From Glycomyces sambucus (GTDB taxonomy: Bacteria > Actinomycetota > Actinomycetes > Mycobacteriales > Micromonosporaceae): a stretch of DNA of 64,000 nucleotides. Positions within the stretch are counted from its first letter, which is position 1. Each line of letters starts with the position of its first letter. A program made the position numbers and the translations under genes. The notes under the pieces are model-generated. The model was not told the origin of the DNA. It did no database searches and was given only the letters and a program-made list of their open reading frames with translations. The stretch spans positions 641,443-705,442 of the forward strand of contig NZ_FNGF01000001.1 in NCBI RefSeq assembly GCF_900102815.1, read 5' to 3'. Positions 48,789-57,812 of the stretch are shown one piece after another.

Positions 48789-50815
48789 ACCAGGCCCTCG
48801 GGTGTGTCGTGCTGCGGCGCGGCCACGTACTCGGGCACGACCTCGGGGACGATCTCCACGGGCGAGCCGGGGCCGGCCACCGGGACCGGCTGCGGCGCAA
48901 CCGCTTGCGGTGGCACCGGCCCCGCCGCGACGGTGACCGGCGGGAGCTGGCGCGGGATCGCGGGCGCGGACTTCTGCGGCGGTGCGGCCCCGATCTGCCC
49001 GTACCACAGGCAGAACACCAGGACCGCCCACACCTTCCGGGCGTGGTCGGCGCCGTCGCGGTGCTCGCGCAGGAGCCCGCGCGCGTAGTCGAGGTCGAGC
49101 AGGTGCCCGCACGCGGCCTCGGCGAGGATCTGGTCGGTCCAGTCGAACATCGGGCCCGCGAGCCACTGCCGGTGCGGGGTGGGGAAGCCGAGCTTGGGGC
49201 GCTCGACGATCGCGGGCGGCACGATCCGCGCCAGCGCCCGCCGCATCGCCGTCTTCGTCTGCGCGCCCGAGAGCCGGTGCTCGGCGGGGATGCGGGAGGC
49301 GACCTCCCACACGCCGCGGTCGAGGAACGGGACCCGGACCTCCAGGCTGTGGGCCATGGACATCCGGTCGGCCTTGACGAGGATGTCGCCGCGCATCCAG
49401 GTGCGCAGGTCCAGGTACTGCATGCGCGAGACCGGGTCGAGGTGCGCCGACTCGTCCCAGACCGGACCGGTGACCTCGCGGACGTCGGGGCCGGGGCGGC
49501 GCAGCAGCCGCGCCTTGGCCTCGCCGGTGAAGATCTTCGCGTTGCCGACGAACCGCTCCTCGATCTCGGCGGTGCCGCGTTCGAGGAAGCCGCGGCCCTT
49601 GACGCCTTCGGGGAGGGCCCGGGAGACGCGCTGGAGGAGGTGCTTCGCGGAGTCGGGGAGCGCGGTGACGGGCTTGAGGGACTTGGGTTCCCGGTAGATC
49701 GTGTACCCGCCGAAGAACTCGTCGGCGCCTTCGCCGCCGAGGGCGACGGTGACGTGCTCGGCGGCCTTCTTCGCGACGAAGTAGAGCGGGACGAGCGCGG
49801 GGTCGGCGACGGGGTCGTCGAGGTGCCACACGATCGCGGGCAGCTCGCGCATGACGTCCTCGGCCGAGACGGGCGCGGGGATGTTGGCGAGGCCGAGCTG
49901 CGCGGCGGACTGGGAGGCGACTTCGAGCTCGTCGTACAGGCCCGGGTCGGTGAACTGGGCGGTGAAGGTGAGCAGGCCCGGGTTGACCTCGCGGGCGAGT
50001 GCGGCGACGGCGGTCGAGTCGATGCCGCTGGACAGGAGCGCGCCGACGGGCACGTCCGAGCGCATGTGGAGGCGCACCGACTCGCGCAGGGCCGCCTCGA
50101 TGTCGCGGTGGAGGCGCTCCTCGTCGGTCACCTTGGCGGGCTTGAACAGCGGCTGGAAGTAGCGGACCGGCCGGGGTTCGGCGCCGGGCCGGAACAGGGC
50201 GCTGTGGCCGGCCTCGAACCGGTGCACCCCCTGGTGGAGGGTCGCCGGTTCGGGGACGTACTGGAACGTCGCGTAGTGGGCGAGCGCGTCGGGGTCGACC
50301 CGGTCGCGGTCGAGCCCGGGGAGGGCCTTCTTCTCGCTGGCGAGCCAGACGGCGCCGCCGCGGCGGGTCCAGTACAGGGGCTTGATCCCGAAGGGGTCGC
50401 GGGCGGCGAACAGCAGGTCGGCCTCGGCGTCGTGGAGGACGAACGCGAACATGCCGCGCAGGCGGTGGAGGACGTCGGGGCCCCAGTGCCGGTACCCGGC
50501 GAGGATCACCTCGGTGTCGCCGCGGGTGGCGAAGACCGCGCCGTGCTCGCGGACGAGTTCGTCGCGCAGTTCGAGGTAGTTGTAGATCTCGCCGTTGAAG
50601 ACGATGGAGAGGCGCCCGTCGCCGGTGCGCATCGGCTGGTGGGACCCGGCGGTGTCGATGATCGCGAGGCGCTTGAAGCCCATGCGGACGCGCCGCCCGG
50701 GCGGGTCGGACGCGGTCTCGTCGGGGCCGCGGTGGTCGAGCAGTTCGAGCAGGGCCGGCAGGTCGCCGCCGGCCGGCTCGGCGGGGTCTCCCGCGCAGAC
50801 GACGAATCCGCACAT
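48776..50815 (-). CDS. asnB: Glutamine-hydrolysing asparagine synthase (AsnB type) with Pro-rich tail
   Basis: A 679-residue AsnB. The N-terminal Cys2 nucleophile (MCGFVVCAG) begins the glutaminase domain, with RGPDE and NGEIYNYLELR. The synthetase domain has the pyrophosphate loop LLSSGIDSTAVAALA and the ALGGEGADEFFGGY segment. Residues after about 600 form a Pro/Val/Ala-rich tail (QLPPVTVAAGPVPPQAVAPQ and onward) not found in standard AsnB; length is 40-70 residues over the norm. It makes asparagine from aspartate with glutamine and ATP, or amidates another acid. It stands alone, facing the PepSY-DyP gene. Confidence 0.9.
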   Translation of the reverse strand: MCGFVVCAGDPAEPAGGDLPALLELLDHRGPDETASDPPGRRVRMGFKRLAIIDTAGSHQPMRTGDGRLSIVFNGEIYNYLELRDELVREHGAVFATRGDTEVILAGYRHWGPDVLHRLRGMFAFVLHDAEADLLFAARDPFGIKPLYWTRRGGAVWLASEKKALPGLDRDRVDPDALAHYATFQYVPEPATLHQGVHRFEAGHSALFRPGAEPRPVRYFQPLFKPAKVTDEERLHRDIEAALRESVRLHMRSDVPVGALLSSGIDSTAVAALAREVNPGLLTFTAQFTDPGLYDELEVASQSAAQLGLANIPAPVSAEDVMRELPAIVWHLDDPVADPALVPLYFVAKKAAEHVTVALGGEGADEFFGGYTIYREPKSLKPVTALPDSAKHLLQRVSRALPEGVKGRGFLERGTAEIEERFVGNAKIFTGEAKARLLRRPGPDVREVTGPVWDESAHLDPVSRMQYLDLRTWMRGDILVKADRMSMAHSLEVRVPFLDRGVWEVASRIPAEHRLSGAQTKTAMRRALARIVPPAIVERPKLGFPTPHRQWLAGPMFDWTDQILAEAACGHLLDLDYARGLLREHRDGADHARKVWAVLVFCLWYGQIGAAPPQKSAPAIPRQLPPVTVAAGPVPPQAVAPQPVPVAGPGSPVEIVPEVVPEYVAAPQHDTPEGLVPGF

Positions 50816-50939
50816 GAGCGCTCCTCGGGGGGAATGGGGTCAGGTGCACCCATGCTCGTGCGCATCGGGCGCCGCCGCCTCCGGCGAAGGTCCGGGACCG
50901 TCCCGCCCCGGTCGGCGGTCCGCCGCCGCCGGGCGGCGG

Positions 50940-51009
50940 CGGTTGCAGGACCTCCGGGGGTGCGGACCCGACCATCGGCGGGTGCGGCCCCGACCATCGG
51001 ATGCAACCG
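50940..51009. promoter_or_regulatory. Direct repeats inside flanking inverted repeats upstream of a response regulator
   Basis: GGGTGCGGACCCGACCATCGG (50958-50978) and its near copy at 50980-51000 (one change) lie 22 bp apart, two helical turns. CGGTTGCA (50940-50947) and TGCAACCG (51002-51009) flank them as perfect inverted arms. This is the 277-bp gap between the asnB gene and the regulator at 51093. It is a candidate control region for the two-component operon. Confidence 0.6.
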
Positions 51010-51092
51010 AACGCCGCCCCCGCGCGGTATTCCCGGCAGACCCCCGGCCTCCGGGCCGCAGACAAGCCCCATACCGCAGAGAGGAGCGACCG

Positions 51093-51758
51093 ATGATCCG
51101 CGTCCTCATCGTCGACGACGAGGCCCTGATCCGCTCCGGCTTCACGCACATCCTCGGGACCGCCGACGACATCGAGGTGGTCGACGCCGTCTCGGGCGGC
51201 GACGCCTTCGACCGGATCGTCGCGCTCCGGCCCGACGTGGTCCTGCTCGACATCCGCATGGCCGACGTGGACGGCCTCACCATCCTGCGGCGGATGCGGG
51301 AGCTCTCCCGCCCGCCGGCCGTGGCCGCGCTGACCACGTTCGGCACCGACGAGTACGTGGACGCCGCGCTGCGCCTGGGCGCCGCCGGCTACCTCCTCAA
51401 GGACACCAAGCCCACGCACCTGATCCACCAGGTGCGGGCCCTGGTGACCGAGGGCTCGGCCCTGTCGGGCCAGGTGACGCGCTCGATCGTCGCGAAGTAC
51501 CTCGACGCGGCGGCCACCAGCGAGCCCGACCCGCGCCTGGAGCGCCTGACCGAGCGCGAGCGCGACATCCTCGTGCTGCTCGCGGAGGGCCGCTCGAACG
51601 GGGAGATCTCCTCGGAGCTGTTCCTCGGCGTGGGCACCGTCAAGGACCACGTGTCCTCGATCTTCACGAAGCTGGAGGTCGCGAACCGGGTCCAGGCCGC
51701 GCTCATCGCCGAGCGCTCCTCGCTCCTGGACGGGCCCGGTCGCCGCGAGGCCCGGTGA
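51093..51758 (+). CDS. NarL/FixJ-type response regulator
   Basis: A 221-residue regulator with a receiver domain (phosphoacceptor Asp53 in VVLLDIRMADVDG, acidic DD at 8-9, Lys102-region LLKDTKP) and a LuxR-type HTH (LTERERDILVLLAEGRSNGEISSELFLGVGTVKDHVSSIF). The ATG follows GAGGAG. It overlaps the kinase gene by 4 bp (GTGA), so the pair is co-translated. The signal is unknown; this pair resembles many DesK-like actinobacterial systems. Confidence 0.95.
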   Translation: MIRVLIVDDEALIRSGFTHILGTADDIEVVDAVSGGDAFDRIVALRPDVVLLDIRMADVDGLTILRRMRELSRPPAVAALTTFGTDEYVDAALRLGAAGYLLKDTKPTHLIHQVRALVTEGSALSGQVTRSIVAKYLDAAATSEPDPRLERLTERERDILVLLAEGRSNGEISSELFLGVGTVKDHVSSIFTKLEVANRVQAALIAERSSLLDGPGRREAR

Positions 51759-52918
51759 GGCCCCCGCAGCTCCCCCAGTGGGCCTGGGACCTCGCCGCGC
51801 TCGCGCTCGCGGTCGTGCACCTGGCGTTCGTGATCGACGTGCGCAACCAGCCGGCCGCGGGGTTCGCGGTCGCGGGCGTCGCGGCGCTGGTGCTGCGGCG
51901 CCGGTACCCGTTCCTGGTGTTCCTGGTGACGCTCCCGGCCGCGTTCATGGTGTTCGAGAAGGTCGCGTCGATGATCGCGCTGTACACGATCACCAGCCGC
52001 GCCCGCGGCCCGTGGAAGCCGCTCGCGGCGACCGTGCTGCTGTCGGTCGCGTTCGTGCTCCAGGGGACGTACCTGTGGGGCCTGTTCTTCGGGGCGTGGC
52101 GCCTGCCGTTCGCGCGGGCCCTGGCGGAGCTGCCGCTGTACACGACGCCGCTGGAGCCGTTCCTGCGCACGGCGCTGTCGTACGTGGCGCTCGCGGTCGT
52201 CCCGGTGGTGCTCGGGTACGGGCAGCTCACGCGCCACCGCCTCGCCGATCGGCTGGCGGAGATCTCCGAGGCCCGCGAGCACGAGCAGCGGCTGCTGACG
52301 CAGCAGGCGCTGGCGTCGGAGCGGGCGCAGCTGGCCCGGGAGATGCACGACGTGGTGTCGCACCAGGTGAGCCTCATCGCGGTGCAGGCGGGGGCGCTGG
52401 AGCTCCAGGCGCCGGACGCGCGGACGCGTTCGACCGCGGAGGCGATCCGGGAGGTCAGCGTGACGACCTTGGAGGAGCTGCGGCAGATGGTGCGGGTGCT
52501 GCACGCGAGCGGGCGCCGCGGCGGGGAGGGCCCGGTGCCGCAGCCGTCGATCGCGCAGTTGCAGCGGCTCGTGGAGGGGTCGGGGATCGACGCGGAGCTG
52601 GCGATCGGGCCGCTGCCGGAGCTGGACGCGCCGGTGCAGCGGGCGGTGTACCGGACGGTGCAGGAGGCGTTGACGAACGCCCGCAAGCACGCCCCGGGCG
52701 CGAAGGCCGGGGTGCGGCTGGAGGCGGTCGGGCGGGACCTGGTGGTGGAGGTCGTGAACTCGGCGCCGACGCGCCCGGCCGTGGAGCTGCCGAGTTCGCG
52801 CGTGGGCCTGCTGGGGCTGCGCCAGCGCGCGGAGCTGCTGGACGGCGGGATCGAGTACGGGCCGGTCGGCGCGGGCGGGTGGCGGCTGCGGTTGACGCTG
52901 CCGCTCGCGGGCGCGTGA
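51755..52918 (+). CDS. Sensor histidine kinase, HisKA_3 type
   Basis: A 387-residue sensor kinase with about five N-terminal membrane helices and a dimerisation helix carrying the phosphorylated His198 (AREMHDVVSHQVSLIAVQAG). The N box is EALTNARKHA. The usual D-x-G-x-G box is absent: where it should lie (after VVEVVNSAP) there is only a short TRPAVELPSS linker before VGLLGLRQRAELLDGG. This degenerate ATP-lid is known in some actinobacterial members. It partners the regulator encoded upstream. Confidence 0.93.
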   Translation: MRPPQLPQWAWDLAALALAVVHLAFVIDVRNQPAAGFAVAGVAALVLRRRYPFLVFLVTLPAAFMVFEKVASMIALYTITSRARGPWKPLAATVLLSVAFVLQGTYLWGLFFGAWRLPFARALAELPLYTTPLEPFLRTALSYVALAVVPVVLGYGQLTRHRLADRLAEISEAREHEQRLLTQQALASERAQLAREMHDVVSHQVSLIAVQAGALELQAPDARTRSTAEAIREVSVTTLEELRQMVRVLHASGRRGGEGPVPQPSIAQLQRLVEGSGIDAELAIGPLPELDAPVQRAVYRTVQEALTNARKHAPGAKAGVRLEAVGRDLVVEVVNSAPTRPAVELPSSRVGLLGLRQRAELLDGGIEYGPVGAGGWRLRLTLPLAGA

Positions 52919-52942
52919 GGGTCCCGGCGGGCGCCGGGGCGG

Positions 52943-53776
52943 CTACCAGCGGCGGCCGGTGAGGAGTTCGTACGCCTCGATGTAGCGGGCGCGGGTGGCC
53001 TCGACGATGTCGGCGGGGATCTCGGGGGCCTCGGCGTCGTCGGGGCGCCAGCCGGTGGACCGGGCCCAGTCGCGCACGAACTGCTTGTCGAAGGACGGCT
53101 GCACCTGGCCGGGCTTCCAGCCGGAGGCGTCCCAGAAGCGGGAGGAGTCGGAGGTGAGGACTTCGTCGGCGAGGGTGAGGACGCCGTCCTCGTCGAGGCC
53201 GAACTCGAGTTTGGTGTCGGCGATGATGATGCCCTTGGCGAGGGCGATCTCGGCGCCGCGGCGGTAGACGTCGAGGGTGAGGTCGCGGACGCGGGCGGCG
53301 AGGCCGGCGCCGAGGCGGTCGGCGGTCTGCGCGAACGTCTCGGCCTCGTCGTGGTCGCCGACGTCGGCCTTCGTGGTCGGGGTGTAGACGGGCTCGGGCA
53401 GGCGCGAGCCGTCTTCGAGGCCGGGCGGGAGGGCGACGCCGTTGACGGTGCCGGTCGCGCGGTAGGCGTCCAGGACCGAGCCGGTGAGGTAGCCGCGGAC
53501 GACCGCCTCGACCTTGACCATGTCGAGGCGCTTGACGCGGACGGCGCGGCCGGCGAACTCGGCGGGCACGTCCTCGGCGGACACCACGTGGTTGGGGACG
53601 ACGTCGGCGAGGCGCTCGAACCACCACAGGCTGAGGGCGGTGAGCAGGGCGCCCTTGTCGGGGATCTCGGTGGGGAGGATGACGTCGTACACGCTGACCC
53701 GGTTGGAGGCGACGAGGACGAGGTCGCCGCCGTCGGCGTAGACGTCGCGGACCTTGCCCTGGTGAATGAGTTCCAC
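52943..53776 (-). CDS. purC: Phosphoribosylaminoimidazole-succinocarboxamide synthase
   Basis: A 277-residue SAICAR synthetase: ATP-dependent ligation of aspartate to CAIR in purine synthesis. Features include the N-terminal GKVRDVYA loop, RVSVYDVILPTEIPDKG, IADTKLEFG and SFDKQFVRDW. The GTG start has GGGAG upstream. The leader of about 55 nt contains ACACC repeats; TGTAAT at 53843-53838 is a plausible -10. The gene is not next to other pur genes in this window. Confidence 0.96.
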   Translation of the reverse strand: MELIHQGKVRDVYADGGDLVLVASNRVSVYDVILPTEIPDKGALLTALSLWWFERLADVVPNHVVSAEDVPAEFAGRAVRVKRLDMVKVEAVVRGYLTGSVLDAYRATGTVNGVALPPGLEDGSRLPEPVYTPTTKADVGDHDEAETFAQTADRLGAGLAARVRDLTLDVYRRGAEIALAKGIIIADTKLEFGLDEDGVLTLADEVLTSDSSRFWDASGWKPGQVQPSFDKQFVRDWARSTGWRPDDAEAPEIPADIVEATRARYIEAYELLTGRRW

Positions 53777-53787
53777 TGCCGCTCCCG

Positions 53788-53830
53788 TGGTGTCGCCCGG
53801 TGTACTGGTGTGCTGGTGTCGCCTGGTGTG
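53788..53830 (-). repeat. ACACC-rich degenerate repeats in the purC leader
   Basis: Five ACACC(A/G) units recur at 8-10-bp intervals on the minus strand between the presumed -10 (TGTAAT) and the purC GTG. The stretch is C/A-rich and should be unstructured, which may ease ribosome access. Confidence 0.6.
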
Positions 53831-53923
53831 CCGCGCCCATTACAGCAGCGGGGACGTCATCCTACGATTCGCGCCGCGCGCGGCTGTGCCGAGCGACACC
53901 TGCCGGTCGGCGGCGGCGCGGCG

Positions 53924-53929
53924 TAGGCT
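53924..53929 (+). promoter_or_regulatory. -10 box of lipA
   Basis: TAGGCT ends 6 nt before the lipA GTG at 53936, giving a leaderless transcript. No ribosome site is visible. Confidence 0.65.
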
Positions 53930-53935
53930 GGGGCG

Positions 53936-54874
53936 GTGACTTCCGTACAGCCTGAAGGACGCCGGATGCTGCGCCTCGAAGTGCGCAACGCCCAGACCCC
54001 GATCGAGAAGAAACCCTCCTGGATCAAGGTCAAGGCCAAGACCGGACCCGAGTACACCGAGCTGCGGGGCCTCGTCAAGAGCGAGGGGCTGCACACGGTC
54101 TGCCAGGAGGCCGGGTGCCCCAACATCTACGAGTGCTGGGAGGACCGCGAGGCGACGTTCCTCATCGGCGGCTCCCAGTGCACGCGGCGCTGCGACTTCT
54201 GCCAGATCGACACCGGCAAGCCCGGCCCGCTCGACCGCCTGGAACCGCTCAAGGTCGCCGAGTCGGTGAAGACCATGGGCCTGAAGTACGCCACGGTCAC
54301 CGGCGTCGCCCGCGACGACCTGGACGACGGCGGGGCGTGGCTCTACGCCGAGACCGTCCGCCAGATCCACGAGGCGATCCCCGGGTGCGGCGTCGAGCTG
54401 CTCATCCCCGACTTCAACGCCGTGCCCGAGCAGCTCGCCGAGGTGTTCGCGTCCCGGCCCGAGGTGCTCGCGCACAACGTCGAGACCGTGCCGCGCATCT
54501 TCAAGCGCATCCGCCCCGCGTTCCGCTACGAGCGGTCCCTCGAGGTGATCACCAAGGCCCGCGAGGACGGCCTGGTCACCAAGTCGAACCTGATCCTCGG
54601 CATGGGCGAGACCCGCGAGGAGATCTCGCAGGCCCTGCGGGACCTGCACGCGGCCGGGTGCGAGCTCATCACGATCACCCAGTACCTGCGCCCGACCAAG
54701 CGCCACCACCCGGTGGACCGCTGGGTCAAGCCCGAGGAGTTCGTGGAGCTGTCGGCCGAGGCCGAGGAGATCGGCTTCGCGGGCGTCATGAGCGGTCCGC
54801 TCGTGCGCTCCTCCTACCGCGCGGGGCGGCTGTACCGACAGGCGATCGAAGCCCGCAGCGAAGCGCTCGCGTGA
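53936..54874 (+). CDS. lipA: Lipoyl synthase
   Basis: A 312-residue radical-SAM enzyme that inserts two sulfurs into octanoyl groups to form lipoyl cofactors. Both Fe-S motifs are complete: the auxiliary cluster Cys56, Cys61, Cys67 ([12 protein letters not shown]) and the radical-SAM Cys82, Cys86, Cys89 (CTRRCDFC). GTG start as set by the TAGGCT box. lipB is not in the window. The DUF4191 gene follows after 21 bp with its own -10 box. Product supports AceE-containing pyruvate dehydrogenase. Confidence 0.97.
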   Translation: MTSVQPEGRRMLRLEVRNAQTPIEKKPSWIKVKAKTGPEYTELRGLVKSEGLHTVCQEAGCPNIYECWEDREATFLIGGSQCTRRCDFCQIDTGKPGPLDRLEPLKVAESVKTMGLKYATVTGVARDDLDDGGAWLYAETVRQIHEAIPGCGVELLIPDFNAVPEQLAEVFASRPEVLAHNVETVPRIFKRIRPAFRYERSLEVITKAREDGLVTKSNLILGMGETREEISQALRDLHAAGCELITITQYLRPTKRHHPVDRWVKPEEFVELSAEAEEIGFAGVMSGPLVRSSYRAGRLYRQAIEARSEALA

Positions 54875-54882
54875 CGCGCCGG

Positions 54883-54888
54883 TAGAAT
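54883..54888 (+). promoter_or_regulatory. -10 box of the DUF4191 gene
   Basis: TAGAAT ends 7 nt before the ATG at 54896, so that gene has an internal leaderless promoter. Confidence 0.6.
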
Positions 54889-54895
54889 CGAGCCC

Positions 54896-55591
54896 ATGGC
54901 ACAGCAGCAGGAAAAAGAGACGTTCGGGTCGCGCCTGAAGACGATCGGGATGGCGATCAAGTTCACCAACCAGCGGGACAAGCTGTTCCTGCCGTTGGAG
55001 GCCGCCGCGATCCTGCTGCCGTTCGTGATCGTCACCGCCCTGGTGGTGTTCGCGCGGTTCTCGCTGCTGTGGTACATCTCGGCCCTGTTCGTGGCGCTTC
55101 TGGCCGGCCTGATCGTGCTCAACATGCGCACGAGCAAGGTGGTGAACAAGGAGGCCGTCGGCAAGCCCGGCGCGGCGTACGCGCTCATCGACGGGATCCG
55201 CGGCTGGACGGTGACGCCCGGCGTCGCGGCCCTGTCGGAGACCCAGATGGTGCACCGCGCGGTCGGCAAGGCCGGCGTGGTGCTCCTGGGCGAGGGCGGG
55301 CCCAAGACCCGCAAGCTGCTCGGCCAGGAGAAGAAGCGGATCTCGCGGGTGGTCGGCTCGACCCCGGTGTACACGTTCCTCGTGGGCGAGGGCCAGGGCG
55401 ACGACTTCTCGGTGACCGAGGTGCGCAAGCGCCTCATGAAGCTGCCGAAGAACATCGACTCCAAGGCCGCGAACCACATCGCGAAGCGCCTCGACGCGCT
55501 CGGCATCGGCATGGCGATCCCGAAGGGTCCCATCCCGACCAGCGTGAACCAGGGCCGCGCGGCCCGCCGCGCGATGCTCCGCGGGCGTTAG
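54896..55591 (+). CDS. DUF4191 membrane protein
   Basis: A 231-residue DUF4191 protein with two adjacent membrane helices (LEAAAILLPFVIVTALVVFA and LLWYISALFVALLAGLIVLN) and a basic, soluble C-terminal domain (LGQEKKRISRVVGSTPVYTF, then AANHIAKRLDALGIGMAIPKGP). This family sits next to lipA or lipB in most actinobacteria. Function is unknown. A -10 box precedes the ATG, and a perfect 13-bp hairpin follows the stop. Confidence 0.92.
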   Translation: MAQQQEKETFGSRLKTIGMAIKFTNQRDKLFLPLEAAAILLPFVIVTALVVFARFSLLWYISALFVALLAGLIVLNMRTSKVVNKEAVGKPGAAYALIDGIRGWTVTPGVAALSETQMVHRAVGKAGVVLLGEGGPKTRKLLGQEKKRISRVVGSTPVYTFLVGEGQGDDFSVTEVRKRLMKLPKNIDSKAANHIAKRLDALGIGMAIPKGPIPTSVNQGRAARRAMLRGR

Positions 55592-55614
55592 CGAACCGCA
55601 CCGCTGCGATGCAT

Positions 55615-55644
55615 CGGCCCGGCCGGGGACACCCGGCCGGGCCG
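55615..55644 (+). terminator. Terminator after the DUF4191 gene
   Basis: CGGCCCGGCCGGG (55615-55627) pairs with CCCGGCCGGGCCG (55632-55644) over a GACA loop. Confidence 0.8.
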
Positions 55645-55974
55645 CTTCGTGTTCGGGGCCGGCGGCCGACCGCGGTTCTAGGGCCGCGACCGCCGCTCGA
55701 GGGCGTCCGCCGGAGGCCGCGGGAACGCCCGGTCCGCCGGCGCCGTGTTCGCCCACAGCGCAACGCCGTTCGCCCGAAGGAAGTGCCCGCGGCCCAGTGG
55801 CCGCGCTCCCCCGGCCGAGATCCCGCAGCCGTGCGCTTCCGGCCGCACCCCTCGGCCGTACTCCCGCAGCCGCGCTCCCCCGGCCGTGCCGCTCCAGCAG
55901 TGCCCGTGCGAACACGCGAAACGGGCCCGCCCTTCAGGCGCGGCCCGTCACTCGCGTGCGTGTGTGGATGCAGG
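55645..55974. other. Intergenic region between convergent genes
   Basis: I see no gene. The stretch is C-rich and mildly repetitive: CGCTCCCCCGGCCG occurs twice (near 55803 and 55875), and CCGCAGCCG recurs. It may be a decayed sequence or slippage-derived. Confidence 0.5.
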
Positions 55975-56397
55975 TCAGAAGATGTCGCCGTTGTCGCGGC
56001 GGCGGCGCCAGCGCTCCTCCATGCGGGAGGTGAACCCGCCGGGCTTGGCGCCCTTCGAGCCGCCTCCGCCGCCGGTGGTGCGCGTGGTGCCCTTGCCGTC
56101 GACGGCCTTGAGCTTCACGTTCGTGCCGCGTCGCTGCGCCCACAGGCCCAGGATGAGGCCGCCGAACATGAGGACCGCCCCGATCGGGGCGCCCCACTTG
56201 GCGGCGCTCCCGCCGGCGATCACCGTGCCGATGACGGCGGCGATGCCGATGACCGTGACGACCCCGGCCAGGATGAACCGGCGCCGTGTCACGTGCGCCG
56301 GGTCGTGGGCGCGCACCGCATTGGCGAACTGCGGGTCTTCAGACAAGGACTGCTCGATTTGCTCGAACAGGCGTTGCTCGTGGTCGGAGAGCGGCAC
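55975..56397 (-). CDS. DUF3040 membrane protein
   Basis: A 140-residue protein starting with the DUF3040 signature MPLSDHEQRLFEQIEQSL and containing two membrane helices (FILAGVVTVIGIAAVIGTVI and WGAPIGAVLMFGGLILGLWA). The tail is Gly/Arg/Lys-rich. The family is actinobacterial, often next to dinB or the mraZ division cluster, and of unknown function. GGAGGAG precedes the GTG. It lies downstream of dinB on the same strand with a 158-bp gap, in which I see no further gene. Confidence 0.92.
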   Translation of the reverse strand: MPLSDHEQRLFEQIEQSLSEDPQFANAVRAHDPAHVTRRRFILAGVVTVIGIAAVIGTVIAGGSAAKWGAPIGAVLMFGGLILGLWAQRRGTNVKLKAVDGKGTTRTTGGGGGSKGAKPGGFTSRMEERWRRRRDNGDIF

Positions 56398-56555
56398 GAC
56401 ACTCCTCCTGCACTAGTCTCGACGGGACCCAGCAGGCCCCGGTGCTTGTAGTCCAAGTCTACGAGGCTTTCGCCCGAGGCGGAAGGCAGTTCGTCCTTGA
56501 ATCGGTCCGTTCTGGCCTCGCGATCCCCAGGCGGGGGCACTCGGAGCGGCGGCGC

Positions 56556-57800
56556 TCACCCGGGCGGGTTCCCAGGATCGCGGGTGTCTACACGCGAGTC
56601 TCTGCGCGAGAGCCTCCCGGCCGACCGGACCGCCCCCTTCCCGAACTTCTCGGTGGCCTTGTCCATCACCGCTTCGATGTCGCGCCAACCGTGTTCGGGC
56701 TCGCCGAGGGCGACCTGGCGGCCGACCGCGGCCGACTCCACGAGGTGGTCGAGCTTCACGCCGATGAGGCGCACGGGCGCGGTAGCGGCCGCGTCGGCCA
56801 TCTCGCGGGCCGCCTCGTAGATCTCGCGGCCGACGTCAGTGGGCGCGGCCAGCATACGGGAGCGCGTGATGGTGCGGAAGTCGCCGAACCGGATCTTGAC
56901 GGTGACGCCGCGCCCGGCCCAGCCCGCGGCCCGCGCGCGGGAGGCGACCTTGCGCGACAGCTCCAGCAGCACCGGGCCCCACTCCGAAGCGTCGGGGGCG
57001 TCGGTGCCGAACGTGGTCTCGTTGCTGATGGACTTCTCGACCCGCTCGGGGCGGACGGGCCGGGGGTCGATGTTGCGCGCGAGGGCGTACAGGTGTTCGG
57101 CACTGGCGGTGCCGACGGAGGCGGCGAGGGCGTCGACGTCGAGGCGCGCGAGGTCCCCGACCGTGCGCATCCCCAGACGCGAGAGCTTCTCGGCGGTCTT
57201 CTCGCCGATCCCCCACACGGCCCGGATCGGGAGGCGGTGCAGGAACTCGAGTTCGGTCGCGCGTGCGACGACGCCGAGGCCGTCGGGCTTGGACGCCTCG
57301 GAGGCGAGCTTCGCGAGGAACTTCGTGGAGGCGATCCCGACCGTGCAGGTGATGCCGTGCTCCTCGCGGACCCGGGCGCGGATCGAGCGGGCGATCTCGA
57401 CGGGCGAGCCGATGAGGCGCCGGGCCCCGGCGAGGTCGAGGAACGCCTCGTCGACCGAGATCGGCTGGACGTGGGGCGTGTACTCGCGGAAGATCGCCAT
57501 GATCGCGCGCGAGACCTCGCCGTAGGAGACCGTGGGGGTCATGAACACGCCGTTGGGGCAGCGGCGGCGCGCGACGGCCATCGGCAGCGCCGAGTGGACG
57601 CCGTAGGTGCGGGCCTCGTACGAGGCGGCGGCGACCACGCCGCGCAGCCCGAGCCCGCCGACGATCACGGGCTTCCCGCGCAGCGAGGGGTCGCGGGCGA
57701 CCTCGACGGACGCGAAGAAGGCGTCCATGTCGACGTGCGCGATGTCGGTCCCCGCATCGGACAGGTCGGGTCCGATGAACCGGCTGGAATCCCCGTTCAC
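56556..57800 (-). CDS. dinB: DNA polymerase IV (Y family)
   Basis: A 414-residue lesion-bypass polymerase. The catalytic acids are in HVDMDAFFASVE (Asp24) and SVDEAFLD (Asp117, Glu118). YEARTYGVHSALPMAVA, the helix-hairpin-helix region (AVWGIGEKTAEKLSRLGMRTVGDLA) and a little-finger domain follow. The C-terminal residues after about 395 (RDSRVDTRDPGNPPG) are low-complexity; no clear beta-clamp motif stands out. GTG start, leaderless, as set by TAGGCT 6 nt upstream. No LexA box is obvious at the promoter. Confidence 0.95.
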   Translation of the reverse strand: MNGDSSRFIGPDLSDAGTDIAHVDMDAFFASVEVARDPSLRGKPVIVGGLGLRGVVAAASYEARTYGVHSALPMAVARRRCPNGVFMTPTVSYGEVSRAIMAIFREYTPHVQPISVDEAFLDLAGARRLIGSPVEIARSIRARVREEHGITCTVGIASTKFLAKLASEASKPDGLGVVARATELEFLHRLPIRAVWGIGEKTAEKLSRLGMRTVGDLARLDVDALAASVGTASAEHLYALARNIDPRPVRPERVEKSISNETTFGTDAPDASEWGPVLLELSRKVASRARAAGWAGRGVTVKIRFGDFRTITRSRMLAAPTDVGREIYEAAREMADAAATAPVRLIGVKLDHLVESAAVGRQVALGEPEHGWRDIEAVMDKATEKFGKGAVRSAGRLSRRDSRVDTRDPGNPPG

Positions 57801-57806
57801 ACGCGA

Positions 57807-57812
57807 AGCCTA
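57807..57812 (-). promoter_or_regulatory. -10 box of dinB
   Basis: On the minus strand TAGGCT ends 6 nt before the GTG at 57800. Confidence 0.6.

Noticed and set aside
48809-52918. A very long plus-strand frame through asnB and the response regulator
   Set aside because: Only its last part (from 51755) is real, the histidine kinase. The rest is the mirror of asnB and is Arg/Gly/Val-rich without domains.
53936-54895. Possible lipB partner next to lipA
   Set aside because: The flanking frames are purC and DUF4191; no octanoyltransferase motif is seen in the window.
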